Origin: Bacteroidota bacterium
GTDB lineage: Bacteria > Bacteroidota > Bacteroidia > JAHEXY01
Direction of reading: 5' to 3'
Assembly: GCA_023251875.1 (NCBI GenBank)
Contig: JAHEXY010000011.1
Location: 1 to 64,000 of the forward strand
Length of the DNA: 64,000 bases
The number at the start of each line of letters is the position of its first letter. The stretch's first letter is position 1. Shown one piece after another: positions 53,168 through 60,955 of this stretch. Below the pieces are notes generated by a model. It saw only the letters and a list, made by a program, of their open reading frames with translations. It searched no databases and had not been told where the DNA came from. The translations under genes were made by a program, and so were the position numbers.

Positions 53168-53674
53168 TTATTGTGCTTCCTTTTTTGCAAGTACTACCAC
53201 TCCAACTATTGCCGCTAAAAAAAGTATACTCGATACTTCAAATGGCAGCAAAAATTGCTTGAATAAAACTTGTCCTAAATTTTTTACGAGTCCGATATCT
53301 GCTCTTGCAAAATCATTACCGGAAATACTTGTAAGGTTTATATTTTTAAATGAAGCCACCAAAACCAGTAACAATAAACCTCCGGCAATGGTGCCTGCAA
53401 ATTTTAACAGTGTCGATTTATGGGGTTCTGTTTCTTCATTCATATTTAAAAGCATGATCACAAATAGAAAAAGAACCATAATAGCTCCGGCATATACTAT
53501 AATGTGTACAGCAGCTAAAAATTGTGCATTAAGCATAATATAATGTCCTGCAATGGCAAAAAAAGTAATGATCAAATAAAGTACACTATGAATAGGATTC
53601 TTAGATGCAATAACCATGATACCACTTAGTATGGCTATGGTTGAGAGAAAGTAGAAAATGTAAGATTGTATCAT
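53168..53674 (-). CDS. nuoJ: NADH-quinone oxidoreductase subunit J
   Basis: The 168 aa complex I subunit with five helices. Landmarks: IASKNPIHSVLYLIITFFAI, YIMLNAQFLAAVHIIVYAGA (the pi-bulge helix, A-I-V-Y-A-G-A-I-M-V-L-F). Normal length for Bacteroidota. Between nuoI and nuoK in the usual order. Confidence 0.94.
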   Translation of the reverse strand: MIQSYIFYFLSTIAILSGIMVIASKNPIHSVLYLIITFFAIAGHYIMLNAQFLAAVHIIVYAGAIMVLFLFVIMLLNMNEETEPHKSTLLKFAGTIAGGLLLLVLVASFKNINLTSISGNDFARADIGLVKNLGQVLFKQFLLPFEVSSILFLAAIVGVVVLAKKEAQ

Positions 53675-53680
53675 TAATTA

Positions 53681-53718
53681 GCCCTCACCCTTAATCCCTC
53701 TCCCAAAAGGAGAGGGAA
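53681..53718. repeat. C/G-rich hairpin repeat, copy 10
   Basis: GCCCTCACCCTTAATCCC arm and CTCTCCC-AAA-AGGAGAGGG hairpin in the nuoI/nuoJ spacer. Confidence 0.85.
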
Positions 53719-53730
53719 GTTTGGAATTTT

Positions 53731-54294
53731 TTATTTATTATGTTGAAACTCTTTATGCGTTTTAAATTCCTTTACTTGTTTGGTTTGTCTTTTACTCACA
53801 TCAACCCTTTTATCAATAGGCTCTACTAATTTGTCTTTTCCATACACAAAACCACCTCGCTCAAAATTACTAGGCACAATTTCATCTGTTAAAAATATAG
53901 CCTCTTTAGGGCAAGCATCTTCGCAATCGCCACAAAAAATACAGCGCAACATATTTATTTCATAAACAGATGCATATTTTTCTTCGCGGTATTTATTTTC
54001 TTCTCCTTTTTTGCGTTCAGCAGATGTCATGGTAATAGCTTCTGCAGGACATGCCAATGCACACAATCCACAAGCGGTACAACGTTCAGCACCTTTATCA
54101 TCACGCTTTAAAACATGCTTGCCTCTGTATACTTCAGAGAATGGTCGTTTTTGTTCAGGATAATTAAAAGTCGCTTTCTTGGTAAAGAAATGTTTTATCG
54201 TTATCCATAAACCGCTAATAATAGCAGGCAGATAGAGCTTTTCCATAAAGCTCATTTCTTTGTTACTTACTACTTTCGATCTATTTGTTAGCAT
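53731..54294 (-). CDS. nuoI: NADH-quinone oxidoreductase subunit I
   Basis: The 187 aa 8Fe ferredoxin subunit carries two [4Fe-4S] motifs: CTACGLCALACP (Cys72, 75, 78, 82) and CIFCGDCEDACP (Cys118, 121, 124, 128). These relay electrons (clusters N6a/N6b) towards the quinone site. Start uncertain: homologues usually begin near MEKLYLP (Met17), so ATGs at 54255 or 54246 are possible. For the 54294 start the purine-rich strand of a C/G-rich repeat lies just upstream and supplies GGAGGGG at Shine-Dalgarno distance. Confidence 0.94.
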   Translation of the reverse strand: MLTNRSKVVSNKEMSFMEKLYLPAIISGLWITIKHFFTKKATFNYPEQKRPFSEVYRGKHVLKRDDKGAERCTACGLCALACPAEAITMTSAERKKGEENKYREEKYASVYEINMLRCIFCGDCEDACPKEAIFLTDEIVPSNFERGGFVYGKDKLVEPIDKRVDVSKRQTKQVKEFKTHKEFQHNK

Positions 54295-54297
54295 ATC

Positions 54298-54451
54298 ACC
54301 CCTCCCCGACCCTCCCCTAAGGGGAGGGAGTTTGTTCTAATTATATTTCTAATTAAAGTTATATATAAGCTTCTCCTCTTTCTATTTAGCACCCCTGCTT
54401 AATTTTCGCACAGACCTAGTCCTCTCCCCTTAGGGGAGAGTTAGAGAGGGG
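54298..54451. mobile_element. Composite MITE-like element of two inverted C/G-rich repeats
   Basis: Copies 11 (54298-54331) and 12 (54420-54451) lie in opposite orientation around ~88 AT-rich bases and fill the nuoH/nuoI spacer. Outer ends are ACCCCTCCCCGACC and, in reverse complement of the right end, ACCCCTCTCTAACT; both arms include CTCCCCTAAGGGGAG. It looks like a small inverted-repeat element without coding capacity. The other single copies could be solo ends of such elements. Confidence 0.7.
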
Positions 54452-54452
54452 T

Positions 54453-55493
54453 TTATATTACTCCTTTTAAATATAGTACAAATCCCGTAACAACAATATT
54501 TAAAATTGAAAGTGGGATTAATATCTTCCAACCTAAATTCATTAATTGATCGTAACGGAAACGCGGGATAGTCCAACGAATCCACATATAAAAGAAAATA
54601 AAAAATACAATTTTAATAAATAATGCTGCAACGCCTAAAAGCACTATTGCATTGTGCCCAACTCCTGCATCCATTAAAGCTTGCTGGCCAGGAAAATTAT
54701 AACCACCAAAGTACATGGTTGCAATAATAGCCGATGAAATAAACATGTTAATGTATTCAGCAAAAAGATAAAAGCCTAATTTCATACTACTATACTCTGT
54801 ATGATAGCCTCCAACCAATTCCGTTTCGCATTCAGGCAAATCGAAAGGGGTACGGTTTGTTTCCGCAAAAGCGCAGATTAAGAAAATTAAAAACCCAAGA
54901 GGTTGGTAACATACGTTCCATAAGCCGGTACTTTGTTGAGCAGAAATTTCAGCAACACTTAAAGTGCCTGTAGTCATAATCAATGCAATAACTGCCATGC
55001 CCATTGCAATTTCGTAACTAATCATTTGAGAAGAAGCTCTTAATGCTCCAAGTAAAGCATATTTATTATTGGAAGCCCATCCTCCAATCATAATTCCATA
55101 AACACCAATAGAAACCACACCAAATAAGTAAAGCACTCCAATATTTACATCGGCAATTTGAAGTGGATAAGAAGTCCCATTAATAATGAGCGATTTTCCC
55201 CAAGGAATAACAGCTCCCGTCATACAAGCCGTAAGCATTGCCAAACTAGGGCCGAGAATAAAAAGAAATTTATTGGAGACAGTAGGAATAATTTCTTCCT
55301 TCATAAACATCTTAACGCCATCTGCCAAGGGTTGCAAAATCCCAAATGGTCCGGCCCGATTAGGCCCTAAGCGATCTTGTAGAAATGCAGCAACTTTCCT
55401 CTCTGCGTATGTCGAATACATTGCCACAAAAAGAGAAATGCCAAATACAACAAGGGCTAAAATTATTTTGTAGAGTAAAAATGAAAACTCCAT
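54453..55493 (-). CDS. nuoH: NADH-quinone oxidoreductase subunit H
   Basis: The 346 aa complex I subunit near the quinone entry, with eight helices. Landmarks: YAERKVAAFLQDRLGPNRAG, LADGVKMFMKEEIIP, LRASSQMISYEIAMG, FAETNRTPFDLPECETELVG, and HTEYSSMKLGFYLFAEYINM. First gene of the set: no nuoA-G is found upstream, where a divergent region leads to queD-like PTPS. A -7 element 23 bases upstream of the ATG supports a local promoter. Confidence 0.96.
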   Translation of the reverse strand: MEFSFLLYKIILALVVFGISLFVAMYSTYAERKVAAFLQDRLGPNRAGPFGILQPLADGVKMFMKEEIIPTVSNKFLFILGPSLAMLTACMTGAVIPWGKSLIINGTSYPLQIADVNIGVLYLFGVVSIGVYGIMIGGWASNNKYALLGALRASSQMISYEIAMGMAVIALIMTTGTLSVAEISAQQSTGLWNVCYQPLGFLIFLICAFAETNRTPFDLPECETELVGGYHTEYSSMKLGFYLFAEYINMFISSAIIATMYFGGYNFPGQQALMDAGVGHNAIVLLGVAALFIKIVFFIFFYMWIRWTIPRFRYDQLMNLGWKILIPLSILNIVVTGFVLYLKGVI

Positions 55494-55515
55494 TCAATAT
55501 TTTTTTAATTAATGC

Positions 55516-55523
55516 CAAAGATA
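55516..55523 (-). promoter_or_regulatory. -7 promoter element TATCTTTG for nuoH
   Basis: Exact TAnnTTTG match on the minus strand, giving a predicted transcript start near 55510, about 17 nt before the nuoH ATG. No clear -33 TTTG. It supports nuoH as the first gene of its transcript. Confidence 0.5.
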
Positions 55524-55615
55524 TTAAAATTCTTTAATGGAAAAAGTGATTGAAAATATTTTCAGTTTTTCATATTATTTTGCAATATAGTTTTCTGAAA
55601 ATTGTATTGTTAATT

Positions 55616-55647
55616 TCCTCTCCCTTAATCCCTCTCCAGAGAGGGAC
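55616..55647. repeat. C/G-rich hairpin repeat, copy 13
   Basis: CCTCTCCCTTAATCCCTCTC with CAGAGAGGG; a short copy in the nuoH-PTPS divergent region. Confidence 0.7.
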
Positions 55648-55752
55648 AATATTGATAATTTTCAGAAAATCTATAAATGATGCTCCCCATTTTGTTTTTC
55701 CCTCATTTGTTAAGACCTTTGTTCTTGAATTTTAAAACCTCCATTTAATTAT

Positions 55753-56163
55753 ATGGTTTATATTACAAGAAGAGAATATTTTAATGCTGCACATAAATTG
55801 TATAATTCAGCATGGAGCGAAAGTAAAAACCTGGAAGTTTTTGGAAAATGTTCTAATCCTAATTGGCATGGCCATAATTATACTTTGTATGTTACGGTAA
55901 AAGGCAATCCTAATCCTGATACTGGTTTTATTGTTAACCTTGTTGATGTGAGTAGAATAACAAAAGAATTGGTGATAGATAAGATGGATCATAGAAATCT
56001 TAATCTTGATGTTGATTTTATGAAAAACATAATGCCATCAACAGAAAATGTGGCTATTGCCATTTGGAATCAATTGGAACCTGCCATTAAAAATTTAGGC
56101 TCCCAATTACATTGCATCAAAATATGCGAAACTGAAAATAATTTTGTGGAGTACTTTGGATAA
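55753..56163 (+). CDS. 6-pyruvoyl-tetrahydropterin synthase (PTPS type)
   Basis: The 136 aa T-fold enzyme has zinc ligands His14, His39 and His41 and catalytic Cys33 in CSNPNWHGHNY. The spacing is C-x5-HGH, the form of true PTPS (7,8-dihydroneopterin triphosphate to 6-pyruvoyl-tetrahydropterin), not the C-x3-HGH of QueD. His80 (KMDHRNLN) and Glu in CETENNFVEY complete the site. The next gene is folE (GTP cyclohydrolase I), which makes its substrate. Together they fit biopterin-type synthesis; a sepiapterin reductase is not in the window. Confidence 0.88.
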   Translation: MVYITRREYFNAAHKLYNSAWSESKNLEVFGKCSNPNWHGHNYTLYVTVKGNPNPDTGFIVNLVDVSRITKELVIDKMDHRNLNLDVDFMKNIMPSTENVAIAIWNQLEPAIKNLGSQLHCIKICETENNFVEYFG

Positions 56164-56230
56164 AACCATTTTTTATCCGCATTAAATTTCAATATAAATT
56201 TTTAAGAAATTATTAAAAATCCCAAACTTC

Positions 56231-56265
56231 CACTCTCCCTTTGGGAGAGGGTTGGGGTGAGGGCT
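56231..56265. repeat. C/G-rich hairpin repeat, copy 14
   Basis: CACTCTCCC-TTT-GGGAGAGGG hairpin with TTGGGGTGAGGG arm just upstream of folE. An apparent in-frame TTG start of folE at 56241 lies inside it and was rejected. Confidence 0.85.
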
Positions 56266-56279
56266 TAAAATCAAAAACT

Positions 56280-56909
56280 TTGAAAAAAATAAAAAACAAT
56301 AGCAAGTCTGTAAAGAAAAAAGATAGCAAAGATGAGCTTTCAGATACTACCCTTTTATCTCTATCTAGTGTGTATTCAAAAGTGCTATCTGAATTAGGAG
56401 AAGATCCTAAAAGAGAAGGTTTGTTAAAAACGCCAATACGTGTTGCAAAATCTTTACAGTTTTTAACCAAGGGCTACAATGAAGATCCAGAAGAGATTTT
56501 ACGTTCGGCCATGTTTAAAGAAGATTACAGAGAAATGGTGATTGTAAAAAATATAGAAATATATTCTTTATGTGAGCACCACATGTTGCCTTTTTTCGGG
56601 AAGGCGCATATTGCATACATACCCAATGGATATATTGTGGGATTAAGTAAAATTCCTCGTGTGGTAGATGCTTTTGCCCGTAGACTACAAGTTCAAGAAA
56701 GACTTACTACTCAAATTCGTGATTGCATTCATAATACACTTCAGCCTTTGGGTGTAGCTGTTGTTATTGAAGCGCATCACTTGTGTATGCAAATGCGTGG
56801 TGTACAAAAACAAAATTCGGTTACCACAACATCTGATTTTACGGGAGAGTTTCAACATTTAACAACTCGTTCTGAATTTATTAAACTAATTACAGCTAAG
56901 TTGAGTTAA
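56280..56909 (+). CDS. folE: GTP cyclohydrolase I
   Basis: The 209 aa enzyme converts GTP to 7,8-dihydroneopterin triphosphate. Landmarks: [39 protein letters not shown] (Zn ligands Cys and His), [32 protein letters not shown] (third Zn ligand Cys) and [10 protein letters not shown]. The start is uncertain: there is no ATG before the conserved domain, so TTG at 56280 (MKKIKNNSK) is proposed; an earlier in-frame TTG lies in a repeat. Follows PTPS after 116 bases, so both likely serve one pterin pathway. Confidence 0.92.
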   Translation: MKKIKNNSKSVKKKDSKDELSDTTLLSLSSVYSKVLSELGEDPKREGLLKTPIRVAKSLQFLTKGYNEDPEEILRSAMFKEDYREMVIVKNIEIYSLCEHHMLPFFGKAHIAYIPNGYIVGLSKIPRVVDAFARRLQVQERLTTQIRDCIHNTLQPLGVAVVIEAHHLCMQMRGVQKQNSVTTTSDFTGEFQHLTTRSEFIKLITAKLS

Positions 56910-56918
56910 TCCTTTTAT

Positions 56919-57009
56919 CACCCTATCCCTTGGAAGAGGGTTGGGGTGAGGGCTCAAAAAAATCAAACATAACCAATTTTCAATCTTCAATTTTAAATTT
57001 TCAATTGAT
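56919..57009. repeat. C/G-rich copy 15 and AT-rich TTTTCAATCTTCAATTTT repeat
   Basis: Copy 15 (56919-56955) has a degenerate CCCTATCCC-TTG-GAAGAGGG hairpin with TTGGGGTGAGGG arm. After it comes CAATTTTCAATCTTCAATTT / TTTTCAATTG, like the nuoM/nuoN spacer. Together they fill the folE-fabD spacer. Confidence 0.8.
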
Positions 57010-57891
57010 ATGAAGGCATATATTTTCCCCGGTCAGGGTTCTCAATTTACAGGAATGGGCAAAGACTTATACGAAACAAATTCTTTAGTAAAAGAACTTT
57101 TTCATAAAGCCAATGAAATTTTAGGATACAGCATTACGGATATAATGTTTACAGGTACAGAAGAGGATTTAAAACAAACCAAAATTACTCAACCTGCTAT
57201 TTTTCTTCATTCAGTAGCTATGGCTTTTGCCATGGGCGAAAATTTTAAACCCGATATGGTAGCAGGTCATTCGCTGGGAGAATTTTCTGCTTTGGTAGCC
57301 AATAAAACATTAAACTTTGACGTTGCATTACAATTGGTTTATAAAAGAGCAATGGCTATGCAAAAAGCATGTGAATTACAAGCATCTACAATGGCTGCGA
57401 TACTGGGCATTGAGGATGCAGTTGTAGAGAAAATATGTGCAGAAATTAATGAAGTAGTTGTTCCCGCTAATTACAATATGCCGGGACAACTGGTGATTTC
57501 AGGTTCAGTTGAAGGTGTAAATCTAGCTTGTGAAAAACTGAAGGCAGCAGGAGCAAAACGTGCACTTGTATTGCCGGTGGGAGGTGCTTTTCATTCGCCA
57601 TTAATGGAACCAGCTAAGCAAGAATTACAAGAAGCTATTATGGCTACTATTTTTAACCAACCTATTTGTCCGGTTTACCAAAATGTAAATGCCTTGCCAT
57701 TTACAGATCCTGATAAAATAAAACAAAATTTAATTACGCAGTTGACTTCTCCTGTTAGATGGACGCAAACAGTCCAAAATATGGTTAAGGATGGAGCTAC
57801 CTCGTTTATTGAAGTTGGACCCGGAAAAGTTTTACAGGGTTTGGTGAAAAAGATTTGTAAAGATATTGAAGCTACTGGGGTAGTGCTCTGA
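57010..57891 (+). CDS. fabD: Malonyl-CoA:ACP transacylase
   Basis: The 293 aa enzyme moves malonyl from CoA to acyl carrier protein in fatty-acid synthesis. Landmarks: FPGQGSQFTGMG (N-terminus), ITQPAIFLHSVA, GHSLGEFSALVA with nucleophile Ser88, and GGAFHSPLMEP with His195 of the dyad; VGPGKVLQGLVKKI near the end. Length is normal. It is not beside other fab genes here. A hairpin array follows its stop. Confidence 0.95.
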   Translation: MKAYIFPGQGSQFTGMGKDLYETNSLVKELFHKANEILGYSITDIMFTGTEEDLKQTKITQPAIFLHSVAMAFAMGENFKPDMVAGHSLGEFSALVANKTLNFDVALQLVYKRAMAMQKACELQASTMAAILGIEDAVVEKICAEINEVVVPANYNMPGQLVISGSVEGVNLACEKLKAAGAKRALVLPVGGAFHSPLMEPAKQELQEAIMATIFNQPICPVYQNVNALPFTDPDKIKQNLITQLTSPVRWTQTVQNMVKDGATSFIEVGPGKVLQGLVKKICKDIEATGVVL

Positions 57892-58120
57892 TTTATTAAA
57901 CCTCTACGAGGTATAACAAATAAACTACACTTTTTTTACAATAATATATGCTCTACGAGCAATGGGTTTTAATTTTGATATACGCCATAGGCGTTAAAGT
58001 ATTGTAGAAATATTTTCGCCAATATAAAATATACCGCGTAGCGGTTATAAGATAATGGTATATTAAAACAGTCATACATTGCTATTTTGCTGTTTATATC
58101 CTTTAATGTAATTTAACGTG
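57892..58120. repeat. Array of four 13-nt CTACG-type hairpins
   Basis: Four perfect palindromes, each a 5-bp stem with a 3-nt loop: ACCTC-TAC-GAGGT (57900-57912), TGCTC-TAC-GAGCA (57949-57961), ACGCC-ATA-GGCGT (57982-57994), ACCGC-GTA-GCGGT (58033-58045). Three share the core CTACG/CGTAG. They lie in AT-rich DNA between fabD and the AsmA-like gene. None is followed by a T-run, so they are not standard terminators. Confidence 0.85.
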
Positions 58121-60793
58121 ATGCGTGTTTTCAAAAAAATACTTGTAATCATTTTTGGATTTTTTTTGCTTCTGATTTCTGTTGGAGTTGGGCTTGCTTT
58201 TTATTTTGAAGATCACGTAAAGCAAATTGTAGTTGACGAGCTCAATAAGCGGTTAAACCAAGATAAAGCTAAGCTGGAGGTTGATGATATTGATTTGTCA
58301 TTGATCAAAAAGTTTCCTCTAGCTACAATTGATTTTGTAAACGCAACCCTAAAAGTTTCCAATAATTTTAATCGTACTAAACCAGTATTAAAGGATACGC
58401 TTCTAAGCTTTGGTCATATTTATCTCGAATTTAATGTTCAAGATTTGTTTAATAAAAAATATGCTATTAAAACCATTGAATTTAATAATGGAATGGTTAA
58501 TTGGATGGTTGATGAAAATGGAAATTCGCATAATGATATATTCAATACTTCAACGGATAGTTCTTCAAAGGATTTTCGTTTTGCACTTAATAAATTTATT
58601 CTCAAAGAATGTAAACTGCAATACAATAATCTTGCAAAGAAACAGGATGCACAATTTGTAGTGCAAAAAATATTTTTAAAAGGTGATTTTTCAAATGAAG
58701 ATTTTGATGCTACTACCTCTCTTACGGCCCATATTGATTCATATATTGATCAAGAAGTCTCCTACATAAAAAATAGAAATGTAGATGTAGAGTTACGATT
58801 GGTAAAAAACAACAATCAGTATGAAATACATGAAGGAAAATTATCTGTGGAAGAACAGCAATTAAATATTGCAGGAAGTATAAATAGAAAAGTTGCAAGA
58901 AAAACGAATGATGTTGTTTATGGCTTAAATATTAAAATAAGTGCAAATGAATTTGGTATAGAAAGCTTGTTGGATCAATTGCCCGAACGTTATAAAGAAA
59001 AACTCAATGATTATAAAAGCAAGGGAACATTAAGTGTTGTTGCAATGTTAATTGGATCTTATAGCAATACGGAATCTCCTGAAATTACGGCCGGTTTTGA
59101 AATTAAAGATGGTGAATTTACCTATGTGCCCAATGCTATTACAATGAATAAAATAAATATTAAGGGGTCTTATACAAATGGGAAGTTAAAAACACCGCAA
59201 AGCAATTGTGTTGAGATTACTGAATTTTCATCTCAATTAGGTAATGGGGATATTTCTGGAAAATGCATATTTAAAAACTTCACAAATCCTATTGCATCTT
59301 TAACTTTTAACGGAAATTTTTCTTTGGCTGATTGGCAACGTTTTGTCCCGATAGATTCTATTGAAACTCTTAGTGGAAATGCTTCTATTGCCGTTCAAAT
59401 GACTGCTCAATTTAGAGATTCATTAAAACTATCAGCTCTGGATATGAATAGCTTTAGAGCTTCTGGGAATATCAATGTAGATGGATTTAATCTTCATATC
59501 AAAAATAAGAAACTACAGTTTGATGATTGCAAATTGGCATTGGCATTATCAGAAAAAGAATTGCTAATTGATAATTTACAAGGAAAAGTATTGAGTTCCG
59601 ATATTAAAATGAGTGGCCTTGTGCAAAATCTATTGCCTCATATGATCAATCACGAAAAATATAGCATTGCCGGTATTGTGCAATCTGATTATATCAACCT
59701 TAACGAATTGTTAATTACGAATGGTGGTTATGTATTGCGTTTGCCTGATAGTATTTCTGTGGCACTACAAGTAAAAGTAAATAAAGTAGATTTTAGAAAA
59801 TTTACTGCAACTCAAGTATCAGGGCAATTTGCTTTAGATAATAGAAAGCTTACTGTTAACGATTTAAGCTTACAAGCTTTTGATGGTACAATTCAGGCCT
59901 ATGGTTCTATTGAAACTAAAGAAGATAACCAACTACTTGTTACTTGTGATGCCGGAACTAGCCAAATAAATATTCAATCACTTTTTTACCAATGCGAAGA
60001 TTTTAATCAAACCCATATTCAAAGCAAGAATATAAATGGTGTTGCTTCTGCTACTATTCATTTGGCCATGATGTTGCACGATAATCTTAAAGTGGAGCCT
60101 GATAAAATTTATTCTAGCATTGACCTTACCATCGAAAGGGGAGAGTTAATTAATTACGAAACCTTAAAAAGTCTTTCAAAATTTATAAGTATGGATGAAT
60201 TGTTGGACGTTAAATTTTCAACCTTGCACAATACCATTGAGATAAAAAATAAAGCCATTTATATTCCTGAAATGGAGTTAAAATCTTCAGCAATGGATTT
60301 GTCATTGAGCGGGGTTCAAACTTTTGATAATGAAATTGAATACCACTTTCGAATTTTATTATCAGAGATTCTCTCAGAGAAGTTTAAAAAGAAACGCAAG
60401 AAGAAAAAGGAAAACGAAGAATATTTTGGAGAAATAGAAGATGATGGCTCAGGCAAAGCAAGTCTTTATTTAACCATGACCAAAACAGTTGATGATCCTA
60501 AAATGTCGTTTGATAAGAAAGTTGTATTGAAAAAGGCCCAAAAAGATTTAAAGGCTGAAGGTAAAAATCTGAAAACAATTATTAAAGAAGAAACGGGCTG
60601 GCGAGGAGGTGATACCATCAATGCCGTAAAAAAATCAAATTCATCAGGCTTGCTTTTTGATTGGGATGGTAAAGACAATGAAAATAATACTGAAACAGAA
60701 ATGCAAGAAGATACCCTTTCTCACCTTTCCAAAACCCAATTGAAGCGTAAACAAGCTTTGGAGAATTTTAAAAAGAATGTGTTTAAGAAGTAA
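58121..60793 (+). CDS. AsmA-family envelope protein
   Basis: The 890 aa protein has an N-terminal membrane anchor (about 5-27, VIIFGFFLLLISVGVGLAF) then a periplasmic AsmA-like beta-groove region with repeated strands (VDDIDLSLIKKFPLATIDFV; NGDISGKCIFKNF; DGTIQAYGSIETKEDNQ). The C-terminus is Lys/Glu-rich (KFKKKRKKKKENEEYFGEIE, then FDKKVVLKKAQKDLKAEG) and probably helical. AsmA-like proteins are linked to lipid transfer and outer-membrane assembly; a specific role is not shown. The ATG at 58121 directly follows a GTG; the ATG is preferred. Confidence 0.85.
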   Translation: MRVFKKILVIIFGFFLLLISVGVGLAFYFEDHVKQIVVDELNKRLNQDKAKLEVDDIDLSLIKKFPLATIDFVNATLKVSNNFNRTKPVLKDTLLSFGHIYLEFNVQDLFNKKYAIKTIEFNNGMVNWMVDENGNSHNDIFNTSTDSSSKDFRFALNKFILKECKLQYNNLAKKQDAQFVVQKIFLKGDFSNEDFDATTSLTAHIDSYIDQEVSYIKNRNVDVELRLVKNNNQYEIHEGKLSVEEQQLNIAGSINRKVARKTNDVVYGLNIKISANEFGIESLLDQLPERYKEKLNDYKSKGTLSVVAMLIGSYSNTESPEITAGFEIKDGEFTYVPNAITMNKINIKGSYTNGKLKTPQSNCVEITEFSSQLGNGDISGKCIFKNFTNPIASLTFNGNFSLADWQRFVPIDSIETLSGNASIAVQMTAQFRDSLKLSALDMNSFRASGNINVDGFNLHIKNKKLQFDDCKLALALSEKELLIDNLQGKVLSSDIKMSGLVQNLLPHMINHEKYSIAGIVQSDYINLNELLITNGGYVLRLPDSISVALQVKVNKVDFRKFTATQVSGQFALDNRKLTVNDLSLQAFDGTIQAYGSIETKEDNQLLVTCDAGTSQINIQSLFYQCEDFNQTHIQSKNINGVASATIHLAMMLHDNLKVEPDKIYSSIDLTIERGELINYETLKSLSKFISMDELLDVKFSTLHNTIEIKNKAIYIPEMELKSSAMDLSLSGVQTFDNEIEYHFRILLSEILSEKFKKKRKKKKENEEYFGEIEDDGSGKASLYLTMTKTVDDPKMSFDKKVVLKKAQKDLKAEGKNLKTIIKEETGWRGGDTINAVKKSNSSGLLFDWDGKDNENNTETEMQEDTLSHLSKTQLKRKQALENFKKNVFKK

Positions 60794-60955
60794 GGTCTCT
60801 CTAATAGATTTTTTTGCGACATGGAATAATCAACATTCCAATACACCTATGGCACGCATCATGCAAGCATATAATGTACTAAATGATATAACGGGTTAAT
60901 ACCTATCGTTTTTTTTTAGTATTATTGCTCTGTAACCTATAAATTGATTTCTTGA
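60794..60955. other. 162-base spacer before the PKD-domain gene
   Basis: AT-rich spacer. A short open stretch (LIDFFATWNNQHSNTPMARI..., ending at a TAA at 60899) has no good start and no family match I recognise; it may be a gene remnant or chance. No clear promoter was found. Confidence 0.4.

Larger units (their letters stand above)
55494..55752. other. Divergent 259-base region between nuoH and PTPS
   Basis: Contains the nuoH -7 element (55516-55523, minus), C/G-rich hairpin copy 13 (55616-55647) and AT-rich sequence. No gene is evident. No clear TAnnTTTG is seen for the plus-strand PTPS gene. Confidence 0.5.

Noticed and set aside
56241-56279. TTG start of folE inside a repeat
   Set aside because: The N-terminus would be the repeat's own translation (GEGWGEG); the TTG at 56280 is preferred, with uncertainty noted.
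60794-60899. Short open frame (LIDFFATWNNQHSNTPMARI...) before the PKD gene
   Set aside because: No proper start, no recognised family, short; may be chance or a remnant.
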